A stretch of DNA of 64,000 nucleotides from Variovorax paradoxus (GTDB lineage Bacteria; Pseudomonadota; Gammaproteobacteria; Burkholderiales; Burkholderiaceae_C): positions 57,227 through 121,226 of the forward strand of contig NZ_JXQQ01000030.1 in assembly GCF_000834655.1 (NCBI RefSeq), read 5' to 3'. The number at the start of each line of letters is the position of its first letter. Within the stretch, counting starts at the first letter, position 1. The notes below the pieces were generated by a model, which saw only the letters and a list, made by a program, of their open reading frames with translations, ran no database searches and was not told the origin of the DNA. The position numbers were made by a program, and so were the translations under genes. Of this stretch, positions 1 to 11,059 are shown piece after piece.

Positions 1-1902
<1,902 letters not shown>

Positions 1903-1906
<4 letters not shown>

Positions 1907-2796
1907 TTCATCTTCCTCAGGTCGAGGTTCAGCACCTTGGCCGTGTCGCGGATGATGTTGTAGGCCGCGTCGTTGGTCGGGTGGAAACCGTTGAGCTCGC
2001 CCTGGTCGGACCAGGGGATGTTCTTCACCTGCAGGAAGGCGGCCTGCACGCGGGTCTTCAGGTCCGCGGGCAGGTCCTTGCGCCACACAGTGGGCGACTC
2101 GGGGATCGGGTCCGACTTCCACACCTCGACCAGGTCCTCGCGCTTGACGAGACCTTTGGAAACGGCGGCATCGAGAATGCGGTCGGCAATGGCCGCGGCG
2201 TCCACCTTCTTGTTCTGCACCGCGATTGCGCTCGAGTCGTGCGAGCCCGAGAAGATCACGCGGCCGAAGTCCTTGTCGGTGGCGAAGCCCAGCTTCATCA
2301 GCCCGGCCTTGGGGAACAGGTGGCCCGAGGTCGAGCTCGGATCGACGAACGCGAAGGTCTTGCCCTTGAGGTCGTTCACCGTCTTGATGCCGGTGTCCTT
2401 GTGCGTGACGATCTGGCTGTAGTAGAAGGTGCGTCCGGCCTTCTTGGTTTCGGCGACCGCGAAGGCCTCGATGTCGGCGACGGTCGCGCCCAGCACGTAC
2501 GAGAACGGGCCGAGGTAGGCCACGTCCAGACGCTTGGAACGCAGCGCCTCGATCACGCCGTTGTAGTCGGCCGCCACGAAGGGCTTGACCGCGAATCCGA
2601 GGGCCTTGGACAGCATGTCCATCATGGCCTGGCTGTTGGCGATCATGGCGCGCGAATCCTCGGAAGGAATCAGCCCGACAGTGAGAACCTGCTGTGCCCG
2701 TGCCATCGGCACGAAGGCGGACGCTGTGACGGCGGCAGTGCCGAACAGCAACTTTCTGCGCTTCATCATGGTTGTCTCCAGTGGTCTGTGTTGCAT
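1903..2796 (-). CDS. phnD: phosphonate ABC transporter periplasmic binding protein PhnD
   Basis: Periplasmic phosphonate-binding protein, first gene of the operon. The N terminus carries MMKRRKLLFG followed by an Ala-rich stretch ending FVPMARAQ, a signal peptide whose RR motif could suit Tat or Sec export. The mature part has PhnD features such as GLIPSEDSRAMI, DVAYLGPFSYVL and FVDPSSTSGHLFP. The ATG at 2796 (297 aa) was chosen because a perfect AGGAGG lies 5 nt upstream. The ATG at 2769 (288 aa, GGAG 6 nt upstream) is a real alternative and would give a more typical signal peptide. Confidence 0.92.
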
Positions 2797-2952
2797 GAAT
2801 TCCTCCTGGTGGTTTCGAAGGGCAAAAGCGCCCGTTCCGAGTCTTCCAGTGCTTCGTGTCGTGGTCATGACAACGAGAGGATTTCGGGACGTCCGGCGTA
2901 TGTCTGTGGCTGCCTGGTCCGTCTTGAAGCGAAGTAAATCACCGAGGCATGT

Positions 2953-3002
2953 ATCGAACAAATTCAATTTTTTTCGATGATCTATATACTGAACCTATAG
3001 AT
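2953..3002. promoter_or_regulatory. divergent phn/lysR control region with two inverted repeats
   Basis: The 222-bp gap between phnD and the LysR gene becomes AT-rich near the LysR start. It holds ATCGAA-N14-TTCGAT (2953-2978) and, two bases later, ATCTATA-N9-TATAGAT (2980-3002). The second fits the spacing of LysR T-N11-A operators and overlaps a TATACT hexamer (2985-2990) that could be the regulator's own -10. The likely reading is LysR binding that autoregulates and controls phnDCEA. The repeats are visible; the role is inferred. Confidence 0.5.
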
Positions 3003-3018
3003 TCAAAGGGTCTTCCCC

Positions 3019-3903
3019 ATGCGCCTCACGCAGTTGCGTTCCTTCTATGCCGTGGCCCGCGAGGGCAGCTTCACCAAGGCGGCCGACCACCTGCACGTGA
3101 GCCAGCCCACCATCACCACGCAGGTGCGGTTTCTCGAGGAGGCCTACCAGGTCGAACTCTTCCACCGGCGCGGCCGGCGCGTGCAGCTCACTGAAATCGG
3201 CGAGCAACTGATGCAGCTCGCCCAGCAGATCTTCAGTCTCGAAGGCGATGCGGTCGCGCTGCTCGGCGATGCCGGCACGCTGCGCACCGGCCACCTGCGC
3301 GTGGCGGCCGTGGGGCCGTACCACGTGACCAAGATGCTGGTCGACTTCAGCCTGCGCTACCCCGGCGTGAAGGTGACGGTGAGCACCGGGAATTCGCAGG
3401 ACGTGCTCGACAGCCTGGTGGACTACAGCGCCGACGTCGGCGTGCTCGCGCAGATCGTGCGCGACGACCGCTTTCTCTCGGTGCCCTTCAGCCAGCACCC
3501 GGTCGTGATGTTCGTGCCGTCGACCCACCGCTTCGCGCGGCGGCGCAACATCCGGCTCGCGGAGCTGCAGGGCGAACGGCTCATCATGCGGGAAGAAGGA
3601 TCGACCACGCGCAAGGCGCTCGAACTGGCGCTCGCCAAGGCGAAGGTCGAGGTCGATGTGGTCATGGAGATCAGCAGCCGCGAGGTGATCCGCGAAGCCG
3701 TGGCGCAGGGCCTGGGCATCGCGGCGGTGTCGAGCGTGGAGTTCGTGCCGAGCCCCGACCTGCGCATGGTCGGATTCAGCGACACCGAGATCTTCACGTA
3801 CGCGCACGTGCTGTGCCTGGCCGAGCGGCGCGAGATGCGCATGGTGAGCGCCTTCTTCGACACGCTGGTGCCGGCCATCGAGGCCCGCAAGCGCAAGGCC
3901 TGA
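3019..3903 (+). CDS. LysR-type regulator, probable phn operon activator
   Basis: 294 residues. The N-terminal winged helix-turn-helix covers about residues 1-60 (LRSFYAVAREGSFTKAADHLHVSQPTI), followed by a LysR substrate-binding domain from about residue 90. It is transcribed divergently from phnDCE-phnA, the usual place for a pathway-specific activator. LysR regulators of phosphonoacetate or 2-aminoethylphosphonate genes are known in pseudomonads and Burkholderiales, so the ligand is probably a phosphonate or its breakdown product. The family is certain; the target is inferred from position only. Confidence 0.88.
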   Translation: MRLTQLRSFYAVAREGSFTKAADHLHVSQPTITTQVRFLEEAYQVELFHRRGRRVQLTEIGEQLMQLAQQIFSLEGDAVALLGDAGTLRTGHLRVAAVGPYHVTKMLVDFSLRYPGVKVTVSTGNSQDVLDSLVDYSADVGVLAQIVRDDRFLSVPFSQHPVVMFVPSTHRFARRRNIRLAELQGERLIMREEGSTTRKALELALAKAKVEVDVVMEISSREVIREAVAQGLGIAAVSSVEFVPSPDLRMVGFSDTEIFTYAHVLCLAERREMRMVSAFFDTLVPAIEARKRKA

Positions 3904-3915
3904 ACGACCGCGCGT

Positions 3916-4827
3916 TCAGCCGCGCGGATGGTGCGCCGCGTGCAGTTGCTTCAGCCGCTCGCGCGCCACGTGCGTGTAGATGGTGGTCGTCGAGATGTCG
4001 GCATGGCCCAGCAGCAGCTGCACCGCGCGCAAGTCCACGCCGTGGTTCAACAGATGCGTGGCGAAGGCGTGCCGCAGCGTGTGCGGCGACAGCGGCACAT
4101 GGATGCCCGCCGCCGCGGCCTGCTTCTTCACGATGATCCAGAACATCACGCGCGTCATGCCGGCGCCGCGTGCGGTCACGAAGAGGTCGGGCGTCTGCTG
4201 GCCATCGAGGATCGCGGGACGCGACTCATCCAGATAACGCTCGATCCAGCGCCGCGCCTCGCCGCCGAAGGGCACGAGGCGCTCCTTGTTGCCCTTGCCC
4301 AGCACGCGCAGCACGCCGTCGTTGAGGCTCATGTCGATGACCTTGAGCGCCACCAGTTCGCTCACGCGCAGGCCGCTCGCATACATCACCTCGAGCATCG
4401 CGCGGTCGCGCAGGCCCAGCGGCGTCTCGACGTCGGGTGCGGCCAGGAGGTCGTCGACCTGTTTTTCCGACAGCGTCTTGATGGCACGCGGCATCTGCCG
4501 CGCGGGTGCGAGCCGGATCGTCGGGTCCGCCGCGATGCGGCGCTCGCGCAGCGCCCAGCGGTAGTAGCGCTTGAACACGGTGAGCCGCCGGTTGGCCGAG
4601 GTGGCCTTGCCCTTGGTCGAGAGACGCACGCCCATGTAGGCCTGCACGTCGGACTCCCCTGCTGCATTCAGCGCGACGCCGCTGCGTTGCTTGCCCAGCC
4701 ACTGGGAAAACAGTGCGAGGTCGCGGCGGTAGGCGGCCAGCGTGTTCTTCGAGAGGCCGTCTTCGAGCCAGAGGGCATCGATGAACTCGTCGATCTCGGG
4801 GGTGGGTGCGGCGGCGGCCTCGGTCAT
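3916..4827 (-). CDS. xerD: site-specific tyrosine recombinase XerD
   Basis: Tyrosine recombinase of 303 residues that with XerC resolves chromosome dimers at dif. It has an N-terminal SAM-like core-binding domain (residues about 10-100) and a C-terminal catalytic domain with the first Arg in ASGLRVSELVAL, HTLRHAFATH (His, Arg), and the distal His and nucleophilic Tyr in LGHADISTTTIYTH. The length and the late C-terminal ARERLKQLH fit XerD better than a phage integrase. The ATG at 4827 is preferred over an in-frame TTG three codons upstream. No dif site was seen. Confidence 0.92.
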   Translation of the reverse strand: MTEAAAAPTPEIDEFIDALWLEDGLSKNTLAAYRRDLALFSQWLGKQRSGVALNAAGESDVQAYMGVRLSTKGKATSANRRLTVFKRYYRWALRERRIAADPTIRLAPARQMPRAIKTLSEKQVDDLLAAPDVETPLGLRDRAMLEVMYASGLRVSELVALKVIDMSLNDGVLRVLGKGNKERLVPFGGEARRWIERYLDESRPAILDGQQTPDLFVTARGAGMTRVMFWIIVKKQAAAAGIHVPLSPHTLRHAFATHLLNHGVDLRAVQLLLGHADISTTTIYTHVARERLKQLHAAHHPRG

Positions 4828-4850
4828 GCGGTGCAAGATAACAAAAAGAA

Positions 4851-4877
4851 AAAGCCGCCCGGAGCGCGGGCGGCTTT
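4851..4877 (-). terminator. intrinsic terminator after the Bug gene
   Basis: Perfect 11-bp stem (4851-4861 with 4867-4877) and loop GAGCG. Read on the minus strand it is followed by TTTTTCTTTTTG, so it should end transcription of the Bug gene at 4895 before xerD, whose start lies 23 bp further on. Confidence 0.85.
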
Positions 4878-4894
4878 CGTGGGGCAGGAGCAGA

Positions 4895-5869
4895 TCAGTC
4901 GAGCTTCAGGTTCTGCTTCTTCACGACCTGCTTGTAGACCTCGTACTCGGCCTTGATCTGCGCCGAGAACTGCTCGGGCGTGTTGGCCACGATCAGCGAG
5001 CCGGTGTCTTCGATGCGCTTCTTCACGGCCGGATCTTCCACCGCCTTCTTCACGCCGGCGGCGACCTTGTCGACCACGTCCTTGGGCAGGCCCTTGGGGC
5101 CGAGGATGCCGTAGTAGGCCATGCGGTTCACCGGCTCCAGGCCCACTTCCTTGAAGGTCGGCACGTTCGGCAGCGCAGCCAGGCGCTGGGGCGCCGACAC
5201 CACGATCGGAATCAGCCGGCCGCTCGTGATGAAGGGCATGGCCGAGGGGATGTTGTCGAACATGATCGGCACCTGGCCGGCCACCACGTCGTTGAGCGCC
5301 GGGCCCGCGCCGCGGTAGGGGATGTGCGTGACGAAGGTGTTGGTCAGGCTCTTGTAGAGCTCCATCAGCAGGTGGCCGATGCCGCCGGTGCCCGACGAGG
5401 CGTACGAGTACTTGCCGGGGTTCTTCTTCAGCTCGGCGACGAACTCGGCGTAGTTCTTGGCCGGGAAGCTCGGGTTCACCGCGATGATGTTCGGCGTGGC
5501 CGCGATGTTGGTGATCGGCGTGAAGTCGTTGATCGGGTCGTACGGCGTCTTCGGGTTGATGGCCGGATTGGCGGCCGTGCTCGAGACGGTGGCCACGCCC
5601 AGCTTGTAGCCGTCGGGCGCCGCGCGTGCGGTTTCGGCCGCGCCGACGATGCCGCCGCCACCGGCGCGGTTGATCACCACCACCGGCTGGCCCAGGATCT
5701 TGCCCAGCGGATCGGAGATCACGCGAGCCACGATGTCCGTCGTGCCGCCCGGAGCGAACGGCACGCTCAGTTCGACAGGCTTGTTGGGATAGCCCTGTGC
5801 AAAGCTCTGGCCCGCGACTGCGGCCAGGGCGACTGCCCCCATCAGGGCGCTCCATTGACGACGTTGCAT
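4895..5869 (-). CDS. Bug/TctC-family periplasmic solute-binding protein
   Basis: Secreted binding protein of the Bug family, greatly expanded in Burkholderiales, 324 residues. It has a Sec signal peptide to about residue 25 (ends AGQSFAQ), then the Bug hallmarks [34 protein letters not shown] and [16 protein letters not shown]. Bug proteins bind small carboxylates, amides or nicotinate in the periplasm and may feed a tripartite TctABC system or act as sensors. No TctA/TctB gene is nearby, so it is an orphan and the ligand cannot be read from context. Confidence 0.9.
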   Translation of the reverse strand: MQRRQWSALMGAVALAAVAGQSFAQGYPNKPVELSVPFAPGGTTDIVARVISDPLGKILGQPVVVINRAGGGGIVGAAETARAAPDGYKLGVATVSSTAANPAINPKTPYDPINDFTPITNIAATPNIIAVNPSFPAKNYAEFVAELKKNPGKYSYASSGTGGIGHLLMELYKSLTNTFVTHIPYRGAGPALNDVVAGQVPIMFDNIPSAMPFITSGRLIPIVVSAPQRLAALPNVPTFKEVGLEPVNRMAYYGILGPKGLPKDVVDKVAAGVKKAVEDPAVKKRIEDTGSLIVANTPEQFSAQIKAEYEVYKQVVKKQNLKLD

Positions 5870-5987
5870 CGAATAACTCCTTGATTTGACTGACTCCGCC
5901 TGGCGGATGTCGAAAAAAGCGAAGCCCGGATGCTAGCGGCTCCGGCGTGCACCTCATGCTCTGGATTACCCATGGTCCGTGCGGTTT

Positions 5988-6905
5988 ATGCTCGAAACGG
6001 TGAACTACGCGCAGCTGCTCTTCCCCGACTTCTCCCTCATCGCCATAGGCTGGCTCCTGTGCCGCTACACCGCCCTGGACCGCCGCGTGTGGGACCAGGT
6101 CGAGAGCCTGGTCTACTACTTTCTATTTCCGGTGCTGCTGTTCCATTCGATCGTGCGCAGCCCGCTCGACTTCGCCGCCACCTCGAGCCTGCTGACCGCG
6201 GGCGTGGGCATCGGCCTGTGCGGCATCGCGCTGGCCTACGCCCTGCCCTACGTGCCGGGCATCGGCCCGCACATCGACCGGCGCGACCATGCCGCGAGCG
6301 CGCAGGTCGCATTCCGCTTCAACTCCTTCATTTGCCTCGCGCTGGCCGACCGGCTCGCGGGCCCCGAGGGCCTCTTGCTCATCGCGGTGCTGATCGGCGT
6401 GTGCGTGCCGATGTTCAACATCGCGGCCGTGTGGCCGATGACGCGCCACGCGCAGACCGGCTTCGTGCGGCAACTGGTGCGCAACCCGCTCATCGTCGCG
6501 ACGGTCGCGGGGCTGCTCGCGAACGTGCTGGGCCTCACGGTACCGAACTGGCTCACGCCCACGCTCACCCGCATCGGCGCCGCATCGCTCGCGCTCGGCC
6601 TCCTGGCCGCGGGCGCGGGCATGCAGTTCGCGACGCTCGGGCGCGGCAAGGTGCTGGCGGTGTCGGTGCTGGCGATACGGCACCTGATCCTTCCGCTGGT
6701 CGCATGGGGCCTGGCGCGCGCATTACGTCTCGATGGCGTGCAGGCGTCGGTGCTGATGGCGTTCTCTGCCGTGCCGACGGCGTCGAGCGCCTATGTGCTC
6801 GCGGCGCGCATGGGCTACAACGGGCCGTATGTGGCGGGGCTGGTGACGCTGTCGACGGTGCTGGGGGTGGCGAGCCTGCCGTTCGCACTGGCCTTGCCGC
6901 GATGA
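5988..6905 (+). CDS. AEC-family (auxin efflux carrier-like) permease
   Basis: Integral membrane protein of 305 residues with about ten hydrophobic helices, matching the bacterial AEC family of putative malonate/organic-anion or auxin-like transporters. Typical features are the N-terminal QLLFPDFSLIAIGWLLCR and FPVLLFHSIV and the C-terminal AVPTASSAYVLAARMG. No clear ribosome binding site marks the start; a GTG at 5979 would add three residues. It converges on the TauE gene with a single base between stops. Substrate unknown. Confidence 0.82.
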   Translation: MLETVNYAQLLFPDFSLIAIGWLLCRYTALDRRVWDQVESLVYYFLFPVLLFHSIVRSPLDFAATSSLLTAGVGIGLCGIALAYALPYVPGIGPHIDRRDHAASAQVAFRFNSFICLALADRLAGPEGLLLIAVLIGVCVPMFNIAAVWPMTRHAQTGFVRQLVRNPLIVATVAGLLANVLGLTVPNWLTPTLTRIGAASLALGLLAAGAGMQFATLGRGKVLAVSVLAIRHLILPLVAWGLARALRLDGVQASVLMAFSAVPTASSAYVLAARMGYNGPYVAGLVTLSTVLGVASLPFALALPR

Positions 6906-6906
6906 C

Positions 6907-7656
6907 TCAGCGCTGCAGCAGCGCTGGCACCGCCGAGGCCAGCATCGCCACGCCCGACAACGTCAACAGGCCGAGCACGAGCTTGCGAAACGCCACCTCG
7001 CTGATCCCGATGTAGAGCCGTGCGCCGAGCAGCACCGGCACGGCGACGGCGACCGCCACCAGCCCCAGCAGCGGCACCATCGACGCCGCGATGCTCCCGC
7101 TGGACAGGTGAATCGCGAACGCCACGATCAGCATCGAGAGATTGAAGTTCTGGATCACCGCGCGTTGCGTGTCGCGCTGGAAGCCGCGCAATGTGCACCA
7201 GAGCGTCGGGATCGTTCCCGAGAAGCCTCCGATGCCCGCCATCGCCCCGCCGATGGCGCCGACGATGCCATCGGCCACGCGGCCGCCGAAGGTGATCTTC
7301 GGCAGGTGCTGCGACATCAGCATCGCCGGGCACCACAGCACCAGCAGCGCACCCAGGCACACCTTGAAGACCACGAGATCGAGGTGCGGCAGCAGCCACA
7401 CGCCGAACGGCACGCCGACGAGGCCGCCGAGCACGAACGGCCACAGCAAGGATTTGTCGAAGGATCGGCGCACGGTGACGGCTGCGATCACCTGCCCCGT
7501 CAGCGCGCCGAAGAGTGCGAGCACCGCGGCCAGCTGCGGCTCCAGGGTCCAGGCCCAGACCGACATCGCGACCAGCCCGAATGCAAAGCCCGACAGGCCC
7601 TGCACGAAACCCGCCAGCACGGCGCCGACGATCACATGGACATACAAGGCTTGCAT
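6907..7656 (-). CDS. TauE/SafE-family sulfite exporter-like permease
   Basis: Membrane protein of 249 residues with seven to eight hydrophobic segments and the repeated Gly-rich TauE/SafE pattern (GFVQGLSGFAFGL near the start, GAIGGAMAGIGGFSGTIPTLW in the second half). The family exports sulfite, sulfoacetate or related organosulfonates, but assignments are weak. No sulfur-metabolism gene is adjacent, so the substrate is open. The start ATG lies 59 bp from the MFS stop upstream on the same strand, so the two may be co-transcribed. Confidence 0.85.
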   Translation of the reverse strand: MQALYVHVIVGAVLAGFVQGLSGFAFGLVAMSVWAWTLEPQLAAVLALFGALTGQVIAAVTVRRSFDKSLLWPFVLGGLVGVPFGVWLLPHLDLVVFKVCLGALLVLWCPAMLMSQHLPKITFGGRVADGIVGAIGGAMAGIGGFSGTIPTLWCTLRGFQRDTQRAVIQNFNLSMLIVAFAIHLSSGSIAASMVPLLGLVAVAVAVPVLLGARLYIGISEVAFRKLVLGLLTLSGVAMLASAVPALLQR

Positions 7657-7714
7657 GCGGCCGATGATAGAAGTCGCCGCATTGCGCCCGCCTCGGCGGA
7701 CGCTCCCGCAAACG

Positions 7715-8974
7715 TCAGGCCGAGGCCGGCACCAGTGCCGTGCGGCGCACGCGCGTCACGTTGAACGCGCTTGCGATCAACACGCCCTGCACCAGCGCGA
7801 GGCCGACGATCACGCTCGTGTACTGGCCGTGGTCCATCAGGCGGCCGAACACCAGCGGCGCGAGCGCCTGGCCGATGTCGAGCCCCGCGTACACCACGCC
7901 GTAGACGCGGCCGGTGGCGTTCGGCGGGGTCGAGCGCTTGACCAGCAGGTCGCGCGACGGCCCGGCCACGCCAGAGACGAAGCCCATCGCGCCGAACAGC
8001 ACCGGCACGAGGATCGGCGGGAACTGCGCGAAGGCCAGCACCAGCGCGAGCGCGGCCGCGATGCCGAAGCCCGCACCCACGATGCGTTCGCAGCGCGACG
8101 GATCGGACGCAAGGAAGCCGCCCACCACCATGCCGGCAGCGCTTGCCACCATGTAGACCGTGAGGCACACCGCCACCAGCGCCACCGGCACTGCGTGCAG
8201 ATGGCCCGCTGCCACCGGCGCGAAGGTCTGCACCACGCTGATCACCGCGGCATAGAAGAAGAAGAAACCGAAGCACATCCACACGGCCGGGATGCGCAGG
8301 AAGTCGAACTCGCCGCCGATCGGCGCCGGCTCGCCCTGCCCCGTGGCCTTGTGCACGGCCGCAACGTCGAGCGACAGCACGCTGCGGTAGACCCACAGGA
8401 CCAGCAGCACCACGATGGCCAGCACGCCGGCCGAGGCCAGCGCCACGCGCCACGAGAACGCGATGGCGATCGGCACCACGAACGCCGGCGCGAGCGCCCA
8501 GCCCAGGCTGCCGGTGATGCCGTGCACGCTGTAGGCGTGGCCCAGTCGCGTGGGCGCGACCTTGCGGTTGAAGAGCGTGTAGTCGACCGGGTGGAATACG
8601 CCGTTGCCGATGCCGCCGACCACGGCGCACACCAGCAGCATCCAGTAGCTCTGCGCCATCGCGTAGCCGAAGGCGGCCAGCCCGAGCGCGCCAAGGCCCA
8701 CGAACAGCACCGGGCGCGGGCCCATCTTGTCGACGATGAAGCCCGAGGCCGCCTGCACGATGCACGAGACCACGAAGAACACCGTGAGCACTGCGCCCAG
8801 CTCGGTGTAGCTCACGTTGAACGCGTCCTTGAGCCAGGGAAACAGCGGCGCCAGGATGAGCTGGCTGAAGTGGCTGATCGCGTGCGCCAGGCCGACGAGG
8901 CCGATGAGCTTCGCGTCGGAGCCCAAGGAGTTGGCGGGGGACGAAGGGGGTGTGGTGGACGCGTGGGAAGACAT
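7715..8974 (-). CDS. major facilitator superfamily transporter
   Basis: Twelve-helix MFS permease of 419 residues. The N-terminal half contains LAHAISHFSQLILAPLFPWLK, resembling the fosmidomycin-resistance-like branch, and loop 2-3 carries GFIVDKMGPRPVLF, a variant of the MFS motif A. It is divergent from an AraC regulator 89 bp away, the usual layout for an inducible efflux or uptake pump and its regulator. A terminator-like hairpin precedes the start (8992-9005). Substrate not identifiable. Confidence 0.88.
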   Translation of the reverse strand: MSSHASTTPPSSPANSLGSDAKLIGLVGLAHAISHFSQLILAPLFPWLKDAFNVSYTELGAVLTVFFVVSCIVQAASGFIVDKMGPRPVLFVGLGALGLAAFGYAMAQSYWMLLVCAVVGGIGNGVFHPVDYTLFNRKVAPTRLGHAYSVHGITGSLGWALAPAFVVPIAIAFSWRVALASAGVLAIVVLLVLWVYRSVLSLDVAAVHKATGQGEPAPIGGEFDFLRIPAVWMCFGFFFFYAAVISVVQTFAPVAAGHLHAVPVALVAVCLTVYMVASAAGMVVGGFLASDPSRCERIVGAGFGIAAALALVLAFAQFPPILVPVLFGAMGFVSGVAGPSRDLLVKRSTPPNATGRVYGVVYAGLDIGQALAPLVFGRLMDHGQYTSVIVGLALVQGVLIASAFNVTRVRRTALVPASA

Positions 8975-8984
8975 GGATTGCTAC

Positions 8985-9005
8985 AAAAAACCGGGGCAGG
9001 CCCCG
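8985..9005 (-). terminator. terminator-like hairpin in the MFS leader
   Basis: On the minus strand a short stem (8992-8996 with 9001-9005, loop of four) is followed by TTTTTT, and the MFS start codon comes about 10 nt later. Any transcript from a promoter in this divergent gap would pass through it before the coding sequence. It may attenuate expression or simply block antisense read-through. The stem is only 5 bp, so confidence is modest. Confidence 0.35.
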
Positions 9006-9043
9006 ATGCTATGCCCCCGGGGCGCGGCAGAATGGCGATACGG

Positions 9044-9058
9044 CGACAACATTTGTCG
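9044..9058. promoter_or_regulatory. CGACAA-CAT-TTGTCG palindrome, candidate operator
   Basis: Perfect 6-bp inverted repeat with a 3-bp spacer, ending five bases before the AraC start codon and inside the divergent MFS/AraC gap. Its position suits an autoregulatory operator or a site for the MFS promoter; no experiment or known consensus was matched. Confidence 0.35.
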
Positions 9059-9063
9059 AAACC

Positions 9064-9915
9064 ATGCCACGCGCCTCCTCCACCGTTTTCCAACCCTCCC
9101 CGGTCACCAGCGTCGCCTCGCTCACGCCGCACCTCTATGCGCCGGACGCGGTGCGCCCGCTGCGCGCCAAGGAGCACTTCCTGAGCGCCGACACCTTCGT
9201 CGAGCTGCACCAGCATCCGTGGCCGCAACTGACCTTCTCCACTCGGGGCGTGATCCGCCTGAGCACCGAGGACGGCAGCTACATCGTGCCGCCCTCGCGC
9301 GCGCTCTGGGTGCCGGCGAACATGCCGCACAGCATCATGCTCATCGAGGACGCCGAGCTGCGCACCATCTACCTGCACGCCTGGCTCGCGCCGGCCTGGG
9401 AGAAATGCGAGGTGCTCGAGATCAGCCCGCTGATGCGCGCCCTGATGCTCGCGCTGGACACCACGCCCGACGGCCTGCCGCCCACCGATCCCCAGGCGCC
9501 GCAGCGCGAACGCATGATCGCGCCGCTCCTGGTCGACGAGATCGAACGCGCCACGCAGATCCGCATCGACGTGCCGCTGCCCACCGACAAGCGGCTGCGC
9601 CAGCTGTGCGAGGCGCTGCTGCGCAACCCCGCCGACCGCTCCACGCTGGCCGAGCGCGCGGCCACTATCGGCGCGAGCGAGCGCACGGTGGCGCGGCTTT
9701 TTCGCGACCAGCTGGGCATGAGCTGGCAGCAATGGCGCCAGCAGGCGGTGATGGCGCATGCGCTGCCGCTGCTCGCGCGCGGCATGGCGGTGAGCCAGGT
9801 GGCGGCCGCCAGCGGCTATGCCACCGACAGCGCGTTCTGCGCGATGTTCAAGGCAGCCACGGGGCGCTCGCCGACCTCGTTCCAGCACAAGAAGCGGTCG
9901 GCCGTTCCTGCCTGA
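9064..9915 (+). CDS. AraC-family regulator with N-terminal cupin domain (NimR-like)
   Basis: 283 residues. An N-terminal cupin-type sensor (ELHQHPWPQLTFSTRGVIRLST, residues about 40-100) is followed by a C-terminal AraC DNA-binding domain with two helix-turn-helix segments (TLAERAATIGASERTVARLF and VSQVAAASGYATDSAFCAMF, then the family-ending FKAATGRSPTSFQ). This architecture matches the NimR/YeaM group, which controls an adjacent MFS efflux pump. The divergent MFS gene is the probable target. ATG 9064 starts the conserved region; the frame is open upstream. Confidence 0.88.
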   Translation: MPRASSTVFQPSPVTSVASLTPHLYAPDAVRPLRAKEHFLSADTFVELHQHPWPQLTFSTRGVIRLSTEDGSYIVPPSRALWVPANMPHSIMLIEDAELRTIYLHAWLAPAWEKCEVLEISPLMRALMLALDTTPDGLPPTDPQAPQRERMIAPLLVDEIERATQIRIDVPLPTDKRLRQLCEALLRNPADRSTLAERAATIGASERTVARLFRDQLGMSWQQWRQQAVMAHALPLLARGMAVSQVAAASGYATDSAFCAMFKAATGRSPTSFQHKKRSAVPA

Positions 9916-10009
9916 ACTGCCGCCCCAACCGTTCGGCGCCCGGGGGCTTCACGACCCTCTGGCAAGATCGGCGGGCCCGAAAAACCACGGACCTCCCCTC
10001 GAACCGCCC

Positions 10010-10720
10010 ATGTCATCGCCTCCCCGACCGCAGACCTGGACCGCCGACATCGGCCTGCGCATTCGCCGCCATTTCCTGCTGAAGGCGGTCGGGACCACGG
10101 TCTTCACCTGGCTGTTCTTCATCGGCTACTTCCACCTGCTGAGGAACCCCTCCTTCCCGGTCGCGGTGATGCCGCTCACGGCGCTGGACCACCTGATTCC
10201 GTTCCAGCCCTACACGCTGGGCGCCTACCTTTCGCTCTGGGTCTACGTGGGCGTCGCGCCGGGGCTGCAGCTCACCTTCCGGGAGCTGGTGGTCTACGGG
10301 TTGTGGATCGGCGGGCTGTGCCTCACGGGCCTGGCACTCTTCTATTTGTGGCCGACGCAGATCCCGCCGCTGCCCATCGACGCCTCGGGCTACCCCGGCT
10401 TCGCAATGCTGCAGGGCGTGGACGCGGCGGGCAACGCCTGTCCGTCGATGCACGTGGCCGTGGCGATCTTCACCGCGCTCTGGGTCGAGCACCTGCTGCG
10501 GCAGGCCGGCGCGCCCGTCGTGCTGCGCGTCATCAACTGGACATGGTTCGCCGCCATTGCCTACTCGACGCTGGCGGTCAAGCAGCACGTGGTGCTGGAC
10601 GTGGTGGCGGGCGCGCTGCTGGGCATGGCGTTCGCCTGGCCCTCGCTGCGCTGGCGCCCGGGCAAGCGTTTGCGAGAGGATTCCCCTCCGGTCGGAGCGG
10701 ATATCATTGGCCATCACTGA
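10010..10720 (+). CDS. PAP2-superfamily membrane phosphatase/phosphotransferase
   Basis: Membrane protein of 236 residues with about five to six hydrophobic helices. The C-terminal half has the PAP2 catalytic motifs CPSMHVAVAIF (the PSxxH block) and YSTLAVKQHVVLD (Ser and the His/Asp pair). The first PAP2 motif (KxxxxxxRP) is not evident, as in the inositolphosphotransferase-like (Aur1-type) branch. It lies 96 bp before an ACP gene and a ketosynthase gene on the same strand, which suggests it acts on a lipid or prenyl phosphate connected with an acyl product. Confidence 0.8.
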   Translation: MSSPPRPQTWTADIGLRIRRHFLLKAVGTTVFTWLFFIGYFHLLRNPSFPVAVMPLTALDHLIPFQPYTLGAYLSLWVYVGVAPGLQLTFRELVVYGLWIGGLCLTGLALFYLWPTQIPPLPIDASGYPGFAMLQGVDAAGNACPSMHVAVAIFTALWVEHLLRQAGAPVVLRVINWTWFAAIAYSTLAVKQHVVLDVVAGALLGMAFAWPSLRWRPGKRLREDSPPVGADIIGHH

Positions 10721-10816
10721 CCAACACAGGCCGAGCGAGGAAGGGATCGACCCCATGGCACGCCCCGCAAGGATTGCCATCGATCGACGGCGGCACAAGA
10801 CGACAGGCATCGCACG

Positions 10817-11059
10817 ATGAGTTCGCTGAAGGAATTGCAGGACCTGATTCACGAGAAGTACGGCATCGAACCGTCCAAGCTCGACCCCCACGCCTCGATG
10901 CGCGAAACCGGCGGTCTCGATTCGCTGGCGCTGGCCGAATTCCTCTTTGCCATCGAAGACCACTTCGGCATCACCATGCCCGACGAGGACGCGAGCATCG
11001 ACACCCTGGCCGAGCTCGCGCAGCTGGTCGACAAGGTTCGGGCCGCGAAGGTCGCGTGA
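10817..11059 (+). CDS. acyl carrier protein
   Basis: 80-residue acidic four-helix carrier protein. Ser36 in GGLDSLALAEF is the expected phosphopantetheine attachment site. The motif differs from housekeeping AcpP (GADSLDTVEL), so this is a dedicated secondary-pathway ACP. Its stop overlaps the GTG start of the ketosynthase gene (GTGA), so the pair is coupled. No ribosome-binding site of unusual strength was seen. The acyl chain carried is unknown. Confidence 0.88.
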   Translation: MSSLKELQDLIHEKYGIEPSKLDPHASMRETGGLDSLALAEFLFAIEDHFGITMPDEDASIDTLAELAQLVDKVRAAKVA

